From NCBI GenBank assembly GCA_944800085.1, contig CALYLO010000002.1, forward strand, positions 558,001 to 622,000: a stretch of 64,000 nucleotides of DNA, in the 5' to 3' direction. Both the position numbers and the translations under genes were made by a program. Origin of the DNA: Paenibacillus melissococcoides (lineage in GTDB: Bacteria > Bacillota > Bacilli > Paenibacillales > Paenibacillaceae). The notes under the pieces are model-generated. The model ran no database searches and was not told where the DNA came from. It worked only from the letters and a program-made list of their open reading frames with translations. The number at the start of each line of letters is the position of its first letter. The first letter of the stretch is position 1. Below are positions 18,355 to 27,444 of this stretch, piece by piece.

Positions 18355-18996
18355 TTGGATATCATTGAACAAGTATACAGCAATCCGAAGTATCGCTATA
18401 TGCGATATATTTTGTCTTTGTGCAGTACGCTGCTGACACAGATTCGGAAATTGACCTCAAGGTCGAATTGCGGATATGCACATGCCGTGGCCAAGGATTC
18501 GACCGAGCAACAGGAAGGTATCCAGCAGAAAACAGAAAGGCTATTTGAGGAACACGGAACGGCCATCTTGCGTTTGTCGTATTCGTATTTGCACATTCTC
18601 ACCGATGCCGAAGATGTACTGCAGGATACGTTGTTACAATACATGCGGTCTGTCCCTCGTTTCGAAAATGCGGCACATGAAAAAGCGTGGCTGCTGCGGG
18701 TGGCAATCAACATCAGCAAAAATAAAATCAAGTCTAAAGAGAAGCTCGACGACGCCGAACTGGACGAAGGGCTACTTTCAGACGATGAGCAGGATTTGAA
18801 GTTCGTATGGGAGGCAGTAAGCAGCCTGACGGTCATCTATCGCGAAGTGCTGCATCTGTTTTACCAGGAAGGGTATTCGACCGCGCAGATTGCACGGATA
18901 TTAGACAAAAAAGAAACGACGATCCGTTCGCTTTTGCACCGAGCCAGAGAGAAGCTCAAAATCGTTTTGAAGGAGGATTATGACTTTGCCGAATAA
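18355..18996 (+). CDS. ECF-type RNA polymerase sigma factor
   Basis: Sigma-70 family member of the extracytoplasmic-function group. Region 2 (LFEEHGTAILRLSYSYL to DAEDVLQDTLLQYMRS, residues about 63-105) and region 4 (YREVLHLFYQEGYSTAQIAR to TTIRSLLHRAREKLK, about 162-205) are present. A TTG start is supported by AGGAGGT 5 bp upstream, giving an unusual 60-residue N-terminal extension before region 2. GTG at codon 45 is an alternative. The gene overlaps the anti-sigma gene by 17 bp, implying translational coupling. The stimulus and regulon cannot be read here. Confidence 0.9.
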   Translation: MDIIEQVYSNPKYRYMRYILSLCSTLLTQIRKLTSRSNCGYAHAVAKDSTEQQEGIQQKTERLFEEHGTAILRLSYSYLHILTDAEDVLQDTLLQYMRSVPRFENAAHEKAWLLRVAINISKNKIKSKEKLDDAELDEGLLSDDEQDLKFVWEAVSSLTVIYREVLHLFYQEGYSTAQIARILDKKETTIRSLLHRAREKLKIVLKEDYDFAE

Positions 18997-19630
18997 ATAT
19001 AACGAGATCATGAGCAGGGTAACAGTCACTCCGGATATGCACGAGCGGATCATGCGAAACATTCGCAGCGCGGACTTGACCCCCCAAGAAAAACGGTCTC
19101 GGAGATTGTTTAATCATGCCAAAAGAGTCACTTACGTGGCTGCTTGCTGCCTGGTTCTCCTCACCGGTACCCTAGTGACTACGTATTATTATCATCAGGA
19201 TGACACCGTCCCCAACGTCCAGGGCCCTGGCCCCGAGCTAGCATCGCCTGGCATTAACGAGTATTCGTCGCTGCAGGAGCTTGTGGCTGGCATAGGGTTT
19301 GAAGTAACTGGTATTGGGGAAATTCCGTTTGAAGTGTAGAACACGAGTTACTTGTCACTAGGCGTAGAGACGGCTCAAATTCGTTATAGCGGTGCCGATA
19401 ACAGCCTGACGTTTAGGATTTCGCCCGGCACGAACGATAATAGTGGCAACTATGAAGAGTATGGTGACGCGAACATCATTCAAATCGGAAATGAACAGGT
19501 GACCATCAAAGGCAATCAGGGCAAATATGAACTGGCAACATGGAACTCGCATGGATTTTCGTATTCCTTGAGCCTGAAGAAAGGCGTCAGTGAAGAAGAA
19601 TTGGTGTCCATGATCAAGTCAGTGCGGTAA
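18980..19630 (+). pseudogene. Anti-sigma factor (DUF4367-like), interrupted by in-frame TAG
   Basis: 216-codon frame with one TAG at 19337-19339. The N-terminal part (cytoplasmic anti-sigma region, then a membrane span VTYVAACCLVLLTGTLVTTY, residues about 50-70) ends FEVTGIGEIPFEV. The same frame continues after the stop (NTSYLSLGVETAQIRYSG, later NEQVTIKGNQGKYELATWN and a VSEEELVSMIKSVR end). The outer part looks like a DUF4367 domain. ATG follows AAGGAGG inside the sigma gene. A 119-residue product would keep the sigma-binding and membrane parts but lose the sensor. It is a nonsense mutation unless suppressed. Confidence 0.75.
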
Positions 19631-19656
19631 TACTTTCAAACTTTTGGAAAAAAACG

Positions 19657-19696
19657 AGCCCTTCCGTTCCCCATGATGGAGCGAATGGGCTGAACT
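19657..19696 (+). terminator. Intrinsic terminator after the sigma/anti-sigma operon
   Basis: AGCCCTTCCGTTCC (19657-19670) pairs imperfectly with GGAGCGAATGGGCT (19678-19691), followed by GAACTATTTTTTT. Confidence 0.65.
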
Positions 19697-19949
19697 ATTT
19701 TTTTCGAAATGCAGAGCTGCGTTCATTTTGGGACCATAATAAACGCATCCGCATGTAAGTGTGCCCGAGAGGCGGAGATAACCTCCCAATGGATGGTACG
19801 TGAAGCGTGTGATCGAATGTGAACGCTCGCCAAAACGTTGACCACTTTGCTCAACATAAAGTTATCCACCCGGGAGATTGAACACACATCATCATTTTCA
19901 TACCTATTAGGGGTCCCGCCAACATTCGTTAAAATGTTGGCGCTGGGTG

Positions 19950-20123
19950 GTGCCGATCCCGGTGTATGAAAGCCATGAGCAGTTGGCCGCCGATTTTGCG
20001 AAGCAGGCTCGGCAAGATCGGGAGCGCGTGCATGATGCCAAAAAGACACGGATTGCTGAACTGTGGGAAACGGATCGCCAGCATCTACTATCCTTGCCGG
20101 ACAAGGGATTCGAGCACCCATAG
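19950..20123 (+). pseudogene. istA: IS21-family istA, 3' fragment
   Basis: An open stretch reads VPIPVYESHEQLAADFAKQA and then RIAELWETDRQHLLSLPDK, typical of the C-terminal part of IstA, ending in an early TAG. No start or upstream part is present. Together with the 5' piece at 5623-6079 this may be debris of one IS21 copy. The rest of 19697-20240 holds no gene I can support. Confidence 0.65.
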
Positions 20124-20240
20124 AGGGTAGATTACTAAAGTAACGTTGCGACTGATGACTAAAGTTTCTATCTTCGGTTTTGTTGCAAGCATAAAATGAA
20201 GTTGCAGGCCAAAATAACGAGACTTTAGGAGTGTTCGCGA

Positions 20241-21074
20241 ATGATGAAGAGAGTCTTATCCTGGAAAAATTCTGCACTATTTTATGCGTGTACCGTATTG
20301 GCAATCACTTGGCTGGTTACTATTATTTTATTCATAAGCCCGTCTATAGGTTTAAAATTATTTTCAACCGTTATGTTTATACCAGCCGTTGTAGCAATTA
20401 TTTTTAAAAAATTGCTTAATAAAGGTACCAATGATTTAAAGCAGAGATTTAATTTAAAATCACTGATATTCGGTATATGTTATCCGATTTTATTTATACT
20501 CCTGTGTGCGATTCTGTCACAAATTACGGGTATAGGAAAATTCAACGTTGAGAAAATTCCCGATTCAAAAATGGCGATTACCATTGTTGTTACAATTATC
20601 GTCAATCTTGTTACCGTACTAGGAGAGGAATATGGATGGCGGGGTTATTTGCTTCCCGAGCTGACAAAACAAATTGGTAAATTGAAGGCGACGGTTATTG
20701 TAGGCATCATTTGGGCATTATATCATGCCCCGGCCGTTTATTTGTTAGCAAAAGCAACTGGCATGAGCCATCCGTTTTTACTATGTATGGTTCAAGCGTG
20801 CGTAGCATTTACGATTAGTTTTCCAATCTCATACTGCTATTACTTGTCAGGCAACCTAATCCCCGTGCTGTTTTTTCACTCCATTTGGAATGTAACCAAT
20901 ACGACAGTACTCGGTAATATTTACACCAACAAACCCGGTATCGTTGAAGGCAATTTGCTAGTGATTAATGCAGAAGGTATACTAGGTCTTGTAATGGGTG
21001 CAATAACTCTTTACTGGTTTGCCAAACATTTGAGGAAAGAACATAACATGCAGCATGTAACGGGAATGAATTGA
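20241..21074 (+). CDS. CPBP-family intramembrane metalloprotease
   Basis: 277-residue membrane protein with about eight hydrophobic segments and the CPBP (CAAX/Abi) active-site motifs. These are EEYGWRG (glutamates and arginine, about residues 127-133), a histidine in WALYHAPAVY, and FFHSIWN near residue 215. Members cleave membrane proteins or prenylated/peptide substrates; bacterial ones often serve bacteriocin maturation or self-immunity. AGGAG lies 10 bp before the first of two adjacent ATGs. It stands alone between IS debris and gene remnants, and its substrate is unknown. Base composition is AT-rich, like the surrounding accessory DNA. Confidence 0.88.
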   Translation: MMKRVLSWKNSALFYACTVLAITWLVTIILFISPSIGLKLFSTVMFIPAVVAIIFKKLLNKGTNDLKQRFNLKSLIFGICYPILFILLCAILSQITGIGKFNVEKIPDSKMAITIVVTIIVNLVTVLGEEYGWRGYLLPELTKQIGKLKATVIVGIIWALYHAPAVYLLAKATGMSHPFLLCMVQACVAFTISFPISYCYYLSGNLIPVLFFHSIWNVTNTTVLGNIYTNKPGIVEGNLLVINAEGILGLVMGAITLYWFAKHLRKEHNMQHVTGMN

Positions 21075-21830
21075 GCAAATAAGGAAATTGAGTCCGGCAC
21101 GGTGAACCTCGATGTTATTTGTATAAACGGCATCATTTTTCTGCCAAGGCTTGTTCCTCCCTTCGGGTATACCATTGAAAACAGCGGATACGTATACCTC
21201 ATTGCAGGCGCCGCAATTATTGTCATTACAAAATGGATGGATCGCAAGTATCGATTCAAAAACGCCTGCGTCAGGGCATCCAAGTTCTTGATACGGACCT
21301 GACCATTTTGATTAAACGGAGAGGTGAAAAACACAATTTTATAAAAACCATTTTCCCTTCCAATTATCTCTTATCTCTAGATGCTGAAGGAGTGCACTCC
21401 AACCCTTTACTTCTAAAGGCACGATCGATGTAACTCGGAAGGTCGGCAACAACGTTATAAGCGATGCGAATAGAGGTTGAGAGAAGCCCACCCAATTACT
21501 TCATCAGTGCATTCAACCACAATAACAGGCATAACGTTCCTGATGTTGTTGAAACCAGTTGGTAAAGATACAGACATAGAATTTTTCAAGTAGGGCTGAG
21601 GAATCTCGATTTGTTTATCTAAACATTATTATATGAATTGACCATGTGCTTTTGGGAAAATCTCAATAATAATGTTAAAAAATACGAAAAGTCTCAAATT
21701 ATCATGTGAATTATCTCACTCGTAGCAATAATAATAAGTGTTTTAGCAATTTATTGGTCTCAAATTATAACTGTAACTCACATTGTCAGTTGTGAGTCTG
21801 GTTATAGTTCAGAGTGATTACAGTGCTAAC
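21075..21830. other. Gene-poor stretch with degraded fragments
   Basis: No complete gene. A GTG frame at 21102-21302 holds a hydrophobic stretch (SGYVYLIAGAAIIVITKW) followed by a basic tail and may be the end of a lost membrane protein. Other frames are broken within 30-60 codons. AT-rich. Confidence 0.3.
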
Positions 21831-21856
21831 CTGTTGATGACGCATACGCTGCATGT

Positions 21857-22150
21857 GTGAAGAAGTTACCAGGTTTATATGGGCCTCGTGCTCCTGCAAC
21901 TTGCCCTCCAAAGTATGCAACTGCACCTGATGGAAGAAGCACTGGTGAACTGGTCAAAATTGAGGCGAGAAATGAAAAAAATGATAAGGCAACTCTTGCA
22001 GTAGTAGCTGCAGCTTTATCTACTGCTACGAAAGCTCCATACAGCACAATTCTCGCTGCAATAAGTGCAGCCGTAGGTTTTACAGCTACTGATGTATACT
22101 ACGTCGCAGCAAATTATCGTGTCTGGAGTTATGGAACATCAGTCACCTGA
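21857..22150 (+). pseudogene. C-terminal remnant of an unidentified secreted-type protein
   Basis: The frame is open from 21831 with no SD before GTG 21857. It reads DDAYAACVKKLPGLYGPRAP, then TCPPKYATAPDGRSTGELVK, an Ala-rich hydrophobic segment (ATLAVVAAALSTATK, ILAAISAAVGFTATDVYYVA) and a TGA at 22148-22150. It has no credible start and looks like the middle or end of a protein whose signal peptide is missing. The Ala/Gly-rich segment recalls bacteriocin-like secreted peptides, but I cannot name a family. Confidence 0.35.
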
Positions 22151-22482
22151 TATAGATGGCGAGATGGCGCACGGGCGGAAGCATTTGCTTTGGATAGCGC
22201 GGCTTCCGATTCTGGTTGTTATTTTCTCGGACTGCGGCCCCTTCCGGGCTTTTTTTAATTTTGTAAATTGAGAAACAGGTTATTGCCAAATACGTGAACA
22301 AAGGTTACAGTAATAAAGCGAGTCGTTCATGATGTGATTCCAATCTATCGTTTTTCGTAAGGAGGGAAGCGGATAGAGCATCGTTGTACATAGGCGAAGC
22401 GGAGTTGGTATGAAATATTGTAAAGACGCTCGTATCATTTGATTGCCAAAATGGGATTGAATACAACGGGAGGGTTGCTGGA
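22151..22482 (+). other. Intergenic region before cpdB
   Basis: No gene. A short GC hairpin followed by GGGCTTTTTTTAATT (22246-22260) may terminate transcription from the left. Composition changes here from the AT-rich accessory DNA to the GC-richer core that follows. No clear promoter was found for cpdB. Confidence 0.35.
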
Positions 22483-24726
22483 ATGAAGAAATTGAAAGCG
22501 TTAACATGTTTTCTTGCCGTCATGCTGCTGAGCAGCGCATTCTCCATGGCGGCCTCGGCGGAGGCGCAAGGGGCGAAGCTGAAGCTGCGGTTGATGGAGA
22601 CGACCGACATTCATACACATATTGTGAATCATGATTACTACCAGGACACGGAGACCGACGAATTCGGCCTGGCGAAGACGGCTTCGCTCATTACGATGGC
22701 GCGCCAAGAGGCGGCGAACAGCATGCTGTTCGACAACGGCGACCTGATTCAAGGCAATCCGCTGGGGGATTACGCGGCCAAAATCAAGCCGCTTCAGGAC
22801 GGCGAGATCCATCCGGTATTCAAAGCGATGAATCTGCTGAAGTACGATGCGGCCGGAATCGGGAATCATGAGTTCAACTATGGTCTGGAGTTCCTCGATC
22901 GCAGCTTGAAGGGCTCCGCGTTCCCTTACGTGAATGCCAATGTTTACATCGATGATGGGGACAACAACCCGGACAACGATAAAAACTATTTCAAGCCTTA
23001 TGAAATCTTGCCGAGAACATTCAAGGATGAAGCCGGTCAAGACGTTACGCTGAAGATCGGGGTCATCGGATTTGTGCCGCCGAAGGTGATGGAGTGGGAC
23101 AAGGCGAACCTGGAAGGCAAGGTCGTCGTGAAGGACATTATCGAGACCGCGGAGAAGTTCGTGCCGAAGATGAAGCAGGAAGGCGCCGATCTCATCGTCG
23201 CGATTCCTCACTCCGGCTTCGACAGCAGCCCGCGGAAGGGCAATGATGACAACACGGTCTACTATTTGACCCAGGTCAAGGGAATCGTCGCGGTCATGTT
23301 CGGGCATGACCACAACGTCTTCCCGAGTCCGGACTTCGAGAACATCGAGGGAGTCGATGTGAAGAAAGGAACCATTCACGGGACTCCTGCGGTCATGCCG
23401 GGATTCTGGGGAGATCATCTTGGCATCATCGATCTGACCTTGGAGAAGTCAGACGGGAAATGGACGGTCGTCGACAGTCAGTCCGAAGCCCGTCCGATCT
23501 ACGATAAAGCGAATAAGAAGCCGCTGGTCGATGCCGATCAGCGCATCGTGGATGCCGTGAAGGCGGATCACGAAGGCACGGTCGAATATGTGCGCCAGCC
23601 GATTGGGGAGACCACGGCGCCGATCAACAGCTTCTTCTCCGTCGTGCGCGACGATCCGTCCGTTCAGATCGTCTCCAACGCCCAGAAATGGTATACGGAA
23701 AAATATATTCAAGGCACTTCCTATGAGGGCATTCCGGTTCTGTCGGCGGCAGCTCCGTTCAAGGCAGGCGGACGCTGGGGTCCGAGCTATTTCACCGATA
23801 TTCCGGCAGGGACGCTGGCCGTGAAGAGCGCCGCTGATCTGTATGTGTATCCGAATACGGTGAATGTCGTGCTGCTCAATGGCGATGAAGTAAAAGAATG
23901 GCTGGAGCATGCGGCGGGGCAATTCAACCAGATTGTGGCGGGCAAGGCCGGAGAGCAGGCGCTCATCAATGAAGAGTTCCCGACGTATCTGTTCGATGCC
24001 ATCGACGGCGTTACGTACCAGATCGACGTGACGCAGCCTGCCCGCTACAATCGGCAGGGCCAACTGGCGGCTCCGGATTCGCACCGGATCGTCAATCTGC
24101 AATATAACGGGAAGCCGGTGACGAAGGATCAGAAATTCCTGGTTGCAACGAACAACTACCGTGCGAGCGGCGGAGGCAACTTCCCGAATCTGGACGGTTC
24201 CAACATCGTTATCTCTTCGCCGGACGAGACACGGCAAATCTTGATCGATTACATCGCGCAGAACAAAAAAATCAATCCGACCGCAGATAACAACTGGTCC
24301 TTCGTCCCGATTCAAGGGGAGGCCAATGTCACGTTCCGGACGTCTCCGAAGGCTCAAGAGGCGGCGGCTCAAGCCGGAGGCATGCAATTCATCGGGCTGG
24401 AGAGCGACGGCTTCGTCAAGTTCTCGCTGGACATGTCGGCGGGCGAGGAGCAGCAGACGACGCCGGAGAAGCCATCCGCTTCGGATGCTCTTGTTCCGGT
24501 GCGGACGAAGGCGAAGGAGGCCGGCATCGACATCGTCTATAACAACAAGACGAAGACGGTAACCTTGACCAAAGGCGATGCCACTGTCATTTATATATTG
24601 AATTCGCACGAGATTCAGGTGAATGGCCAGAAGCAGCCGGTTCAATCGAAGCTGACGGACAATCGGCTGTGGCTTCCGGAATCGATCCTGCAATCATTGA
24701 GCGCGTCCGCTCCGGCAGCGAGCTAA
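22483..24726 (+). CDS. cpdB: Secreted 2',3'-cyclic-nucleotide 2'-phosphodiesterase / 3'-nucleotidase
   Basis: Exported 747-residue metallophosphoesterase that degrades 2',3'-cyclic nucleotides and nucleotides to nucleosides and phosphate outside the cell. A signal peptide (1-27) is followed by the metallophos domain (about 33-320; metal ligands in TTDIHTH, FDNGD, GNHEFNYG, IPHSGFD, FGHDHNVFP). The 5'-nucleotidase C-terminal domain (about 370-600) has SAAAPFKAGGRWGP, YPNTVNV and ASGGGNFPNL. A C-terminal copper-amine-oxidase-N-like domain (about 665-745; ALVPVRTKAKEAGIDIVYNN) may anchor it to the wall. GGGAGG precedes the ATG. A symmetric terminator follows. Confidence 0.93.
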   Translation: MKKLKALTCFLAVMLLSSAFSMAASAEAQGAKLKLRLMETTDIHTHIVNHDYYQDTETDEFGLAKTASLITMARQEAANSMLFDNGDLIQGNPLGDYAAKIKPLQDGEIHPVFKAMNLLKYDAAGIGNHEFNYGLEFLDRSLKGSAFPYVNANVYIDDGDNNPDNDKNYFKPYEILPRTFKDEAGQDVTLKIGVIGFVPPKVMEWDKANLEGKVVVKDIIETAEKFVPKMKQEGADLIVAIPHSGFDSSPRKGNDDNTVYYLTQVKGIVAVMFGHDHNVFPSPDFENIEGVDVKKGTIHGTPAVMPGFWGDHLGIIDLTLEKSDGKWTVVDSQSEARPIYDKANKKPLVDADQRIVDAVKADHEGTVEYVRQPIGETTAPINSFFSVVRDDPSVQIVSNAQKWYTEKYIQGTSYEGIPVLSAAAPFKAGGRWGPSYFTDIPAGTLAVKSAADLYVYPNTVNVVLLNGDEVKEWLEHAAGQFNQIVAGKAGEQALINEEFPTYLFDAIDGVTYQIDVTQPARYNRQGQLAAPDSHRIVNLQYNGKPVTKDQKFLVATNNYRASGGGNFPNLDGSNIVISSPDETRQILIDYIAQNKKINPTADNNWSFVPIQGEANVTFRTSPKAQEAAAQAGGMQFIGLESDGFVKFSLDMSAGEEQQTTPEKPSASDALVPVRTKAKEAGIDIVYNNKTKTVTLTKGDATVIYILNSHEIQVNGQKQPVQSKLTDNRLWLPESILQSLSASAPAAS

Positions 24727-24743
24727 GACGCGAACCGGATGCG

Positions 24744-24776
24744 GAAAGACCCTGTCTTTATTGGACAGGGTCTTTC
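24744..24776. terminator. Bidirectional intrinsic terminator
   Basis: Perfect 13-bp arms GAAAGACCCTGTC / GACAGGGTCTTTC with a 7-nt loop, between the convergent cpdB and gerC genes. Confidence 0.9.
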
Positions 24777-24789
24777 TATATCGGAAGCG

Positions 24790-25947
24790 CTACTTCGGAT
24801 TAATATACTTGTAGGCGCCGCTATGGCGAATCTCCGCGTTAATCTGGATTGAGGCGATCGAGTCGGGAGTGAGCCGAATATCTTTTCCGTTGCCGAGCGC
24901 TTTCCACAGTTTCAGCTTCTTGCGGTATACCTCGTTTTTCAAGTTATATATATCAATGCCATGCTCCAACCCCTTCTCGAACGTATGGCGGATATCATTT
25001 TCGATTTTTTCGTTCAGCATGCGGCGCAGCTTCGCAACCGGAATATTTTCAAGCATTTCGTCCAGATGTCCGGATACCTTCAGGCTGATGTGAAAGACGG
25101 GCTGATTGTTCTTCAGCGATACTTGAATCCGGCTCATCGGATAGTACATCGACAGGACGGCAGCCGGCTCTTCTTCCTTGCCGACGAAGACGGGGGTGCG
25201 CGCCGTTGTCCTTGTCAGCCAGCGCAGTCCCATCAGATCTCTCCATGACATCCATTTCTTCTTTTTCCCGTTCACGATGATATAAGCCCCGTTGATCAAG
25301 TACTGTCCGCTTGGCTTCCCATTCTCGACCCATTGCGTCTCTTGCGTGATCAATGACGGGAGGATAACGGAGGAATCCGGTTCTCCCAGTTCCGATGTCA
25401 CCTTCTGCAGCGCAAGCGGGGCGATGAAGGAGCTCTGCTGATAGACGTCCTCCGGGTGATGAAGCAGAGACGTGAGCGGCGAAATGTTGAACACATTCGT
25501 GACCGACAGCAGCTTGTCTTGGGGCTCCTTCGTGCCGAACACCCAGGGCGTATAACGAACTTCCCGGTATCGGCGCAGCGCGTCCATCAGGTGGTTGATA
25601 TCATGCTTCAACGCTCTCTCCGTTATAATAATGGCGGAGGTGTGCTCGAACAGAACGCGCAGCGGGGAGGCGGTGTAAATGGCGTTAATGGCCATGTCCA
25701 GCGTGTAGCCCGAGGCGCGTCCAACCCAGATCGGAGCAGGCTCATTCGCTTTGTTCTCCTGCCTGGCGACGTTCATGAAGTCGAGCGATTGCGTGTAGAT
25801 GACGTATTTCCCGCCCTCGTAGTCGATCCCGATGGCCGCAATGTAGTTAATGTCCTGAATATTTTTGGCATCCCAGCAGCCGGGCAGACCGAGAAGGATC
25901 ATTACCGCGAGCGGAAGGATGACCAACCGCTTCCATCTGGCGTTCAT
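24790..25947 (-). CDS. gerC: Ger(x)C-family spore germination lipoprotein
   Basis: C subunit of a germinant receptor, anchored by lipid to the inner membrane of the spore. A signal sequence ends in the lipobox LGLPGC (Cys24). The 385-residue body shows the family blocks GCWDAKNIQDINYIAAIGID, FEHTSAIIITERALKHD and the C-terminal GhiDIYNL segment. The ATG is one base after the gerA stop codon, so the genes are translationally coupled. It is the last gene of a B-A-C operon transcribed leftward. The receptor's germinant cannot be told from sequence. Confidence 0.92.
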   Translation of the reverse strand: MNARWKRLVILPLAVMILLGLPGCWDAKNIQDINYIAAIGIDYEGGKYVIYTQSLDFMNVARQENKANEPAPIWVGRASGYTLDMAINAIYTASPLRVLFEHTSAIIITERALKHDINHLMDALRRYREVRYTPWVFGTKEPQDKLLSVTNVFNISPLTSLLHHPEDVYQQSSFIAPLALQKVTSELGEPDSSVILPSLITQETQWVENGKPSGQYLINGAYIIVNGKKKKWMSWRDLMGLRWLTRTTARTPVFVGKEEEPAAVLSMYYPMSRIQVSLKNNQPVFHISLKVSGHLDEMLENIPVAKLRRMLNEKIENDIRHTFEKGLEHGIDIYNLKNEVYRKKLKLWKALGNGKDIRLTPDSIASIQINAEIRHSGAYKYINPK

Positions 25948-25948
25948 C

Positions 25949-27427
25949 TCAAGAGTCCTCCTCCTTTCTCGTGTCGTCCTGGCCCCGCGTCAAGATCTGG
26001 GAGCGGTACTTATCCATATTGAGCGGTACGCGGAGCAGCGCCTTCCACATATCTCTCCATCTGGGCGGCGATACGGGGGCAAGGTACGGAATGCCGTAAG
26101 ACATAATCGATGACAAATAGAGTAAAATGGCCATCACCGATAAGAAGAAGCCGAACATGCCCAGCAGCGAGCTGGCCAGCAGCACGCCCAGCCGCAGCAC
26201 GCTCACCGTTCCGCTCAAAGACTGATTGATTAGGGTGAAGGTCGCTACGGCCGTGACCGCCGCGACGACCAGCGTCGTCGGAGAAGCGAGCCCCGCCCGG
26301 ATCGAGGCGTCTCCCACAATCAAGCCGCCGACGACGGCTAGCGTCTGCCCCACGGCCTTCGGCAGGCGAATGCCGGCCTCACGGAATAATTCGAACATGC
26401 CTAGCATCAACAGCAATTCCATCGTCGCCGACAACGGCAGGCCACTCCGGGCAGTCGACACGGTCGCCAGGAGCGGGAACGGGAGCTGCTCTACATTGTA
26501 AGCGCTGAGGGCCAGCCAGTAGCCAGGGGTGAAGATGGAGATGACAAGTCCGCACAAGCGTATAATACGCTGGAAGCTGACGAAGAAAGTCGGAAAATGA
26601 ACATCTTCCGGCGACTTCAGGAGCAGCCACAGGCTGGAAGGCCCGATAAGCGCCATAGGCGAGCCGTCGACAAGGATGACGAATCTTCCGCGGCTCAGGG
26701 CCTCCACCACATAATCAGGGCGTCCGATGTAATCCATCAGCGGGAACATGGAATAATTGGAGTTCACCATCAATTCGCCCAGTTGGGAACTGCCGACGAT
26801 TATATCGGTATCGATCGCATGAAGCTGCTTCCTTACGATATCGACCAGATCCGGCCGAATGACATCCTGCATGTAGAGCAGGCCGACCTCGGTCTGCGAG
26901 CGCCTGCCGATAATAAACGTCTCATAGTTCACGGACTGGGTGCGAAGACGCTTGCGGACGAGTGCTATATTCGTTGCCAGATTTTCCGTAAATCCATCCT
27001 TCGGGCCTTTGATGGAGACTTCTGTATTGGATTCTTCCGGCTTCCGCTCCGGCCGCTCGGAAATATCGATGAAGTAGACTTCATTGTCACCATGCACATA
27101 CACGAGCAGTTCTCCGGCGAACAGCTTGCGTTCCATCTCTGTCAGCCCCGATCCCGGGGGCATGGGAAGCAGAGGAATGAACCGGTTGCGTGCGACCGCC
27201 CGAGATACGGACGTGGCCTCCTGCAGCATACGCTGCAGCGCCGGCACGACAGCCTGATTCAACTGCTTCATATCGGTCAGTCCGGAGCAGTAGATTAAGG
27301 TGAGATTGAACGTTTTTGCAGCCGAACCGAATTCGTAGTTTTCTGACTTGATATCGGAGCATTCCGCGAAATAATCTCGAATGACTTTGAGCGTAAGCGG
27401 AGAAGAGGGTGACGAATTGGCGCCCAT
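25949..27427 (-). CDS. gerA: GerA-family spore germination protein (A subunit)
   Basis: A subunit of the germinant receptor, 492 residues. The frame is open further upstream, but the ATG at 27427 has AAGGAGG in front and starts 18 bp after gerB. A large soluble N-terminal domain (about 1-290) carries LIYCSGLTD and YVHGDNEVYFID. A membrane domain (about 290-440) follows with FVILVDGSPMAL, then RLPKAVGQTLAVVGGLIVGD, the GerA-family hallmark, and a C-terminal cytoplasmic tail starting SYGIPYLAPVSP. It would form the channel/core of the receptor with GerB and GerC. Confidence 0.94.
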   Translation of the reverse strand: MGANSSPSSPLTLKVIRDYFAECSDIKSENYEFGSAAKTFNLTLIYCSGLTDMKQLNQAVVPALQRMLQEATSVSRAVARNRFIPLLPMPPGSGLTEMERKLFAGELLVYVHGDNEVYFIDISERPERKPEESNTEVSIKGPKDGFTENLATNIALVRKRLRTQSVNYETFIIGRRSQTEVGLLYMQDVIRPDLVDIVRKQLHAIDTDIIVGSSQLGELMVNSNYSMFPLMDYIGRPDYVVEALSRGRFVILVDGSPMALIGPSSLWLLLKSPEDVHFPTFFVSFQRIIRLCGLVISIFTPGYWLALSAYNVEQLPFPLLATVSTARSGLPLSATMELLLMLGMFELFREAGIRLPKAVGQTLAVVGGLIVGDASIRAGLASPTTLVVAAVTAVATFTLINQSLSGTVSVLRLGVLLASSLLGMFGFFLSVMAILLYLSSIMSYGIPYLAPVSPPRWRDMWKALLRVPLNMDKYRSQILTRGQDDTRKEEDS

Positions 27428-27444
27428 GTCTGCAGCCTCCTTGC

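Noticed and set aside
19723..20304. 193-codon minus-strand open frame
   Set aside because: It lies antisense to the istA fragment and the start of the CPBP gene, with no SD and no family resemblance; its C-terminal part could not be tied to anything.
22501..24693. Long minus-strand frames antisense to cpdB
   Set aside because: Arg/His/Leu-rich shadows caused by GC-rich codon use of cpdB; no SD or domains. The same applies to antisense frames over cadA, SNF2 and cbiA.
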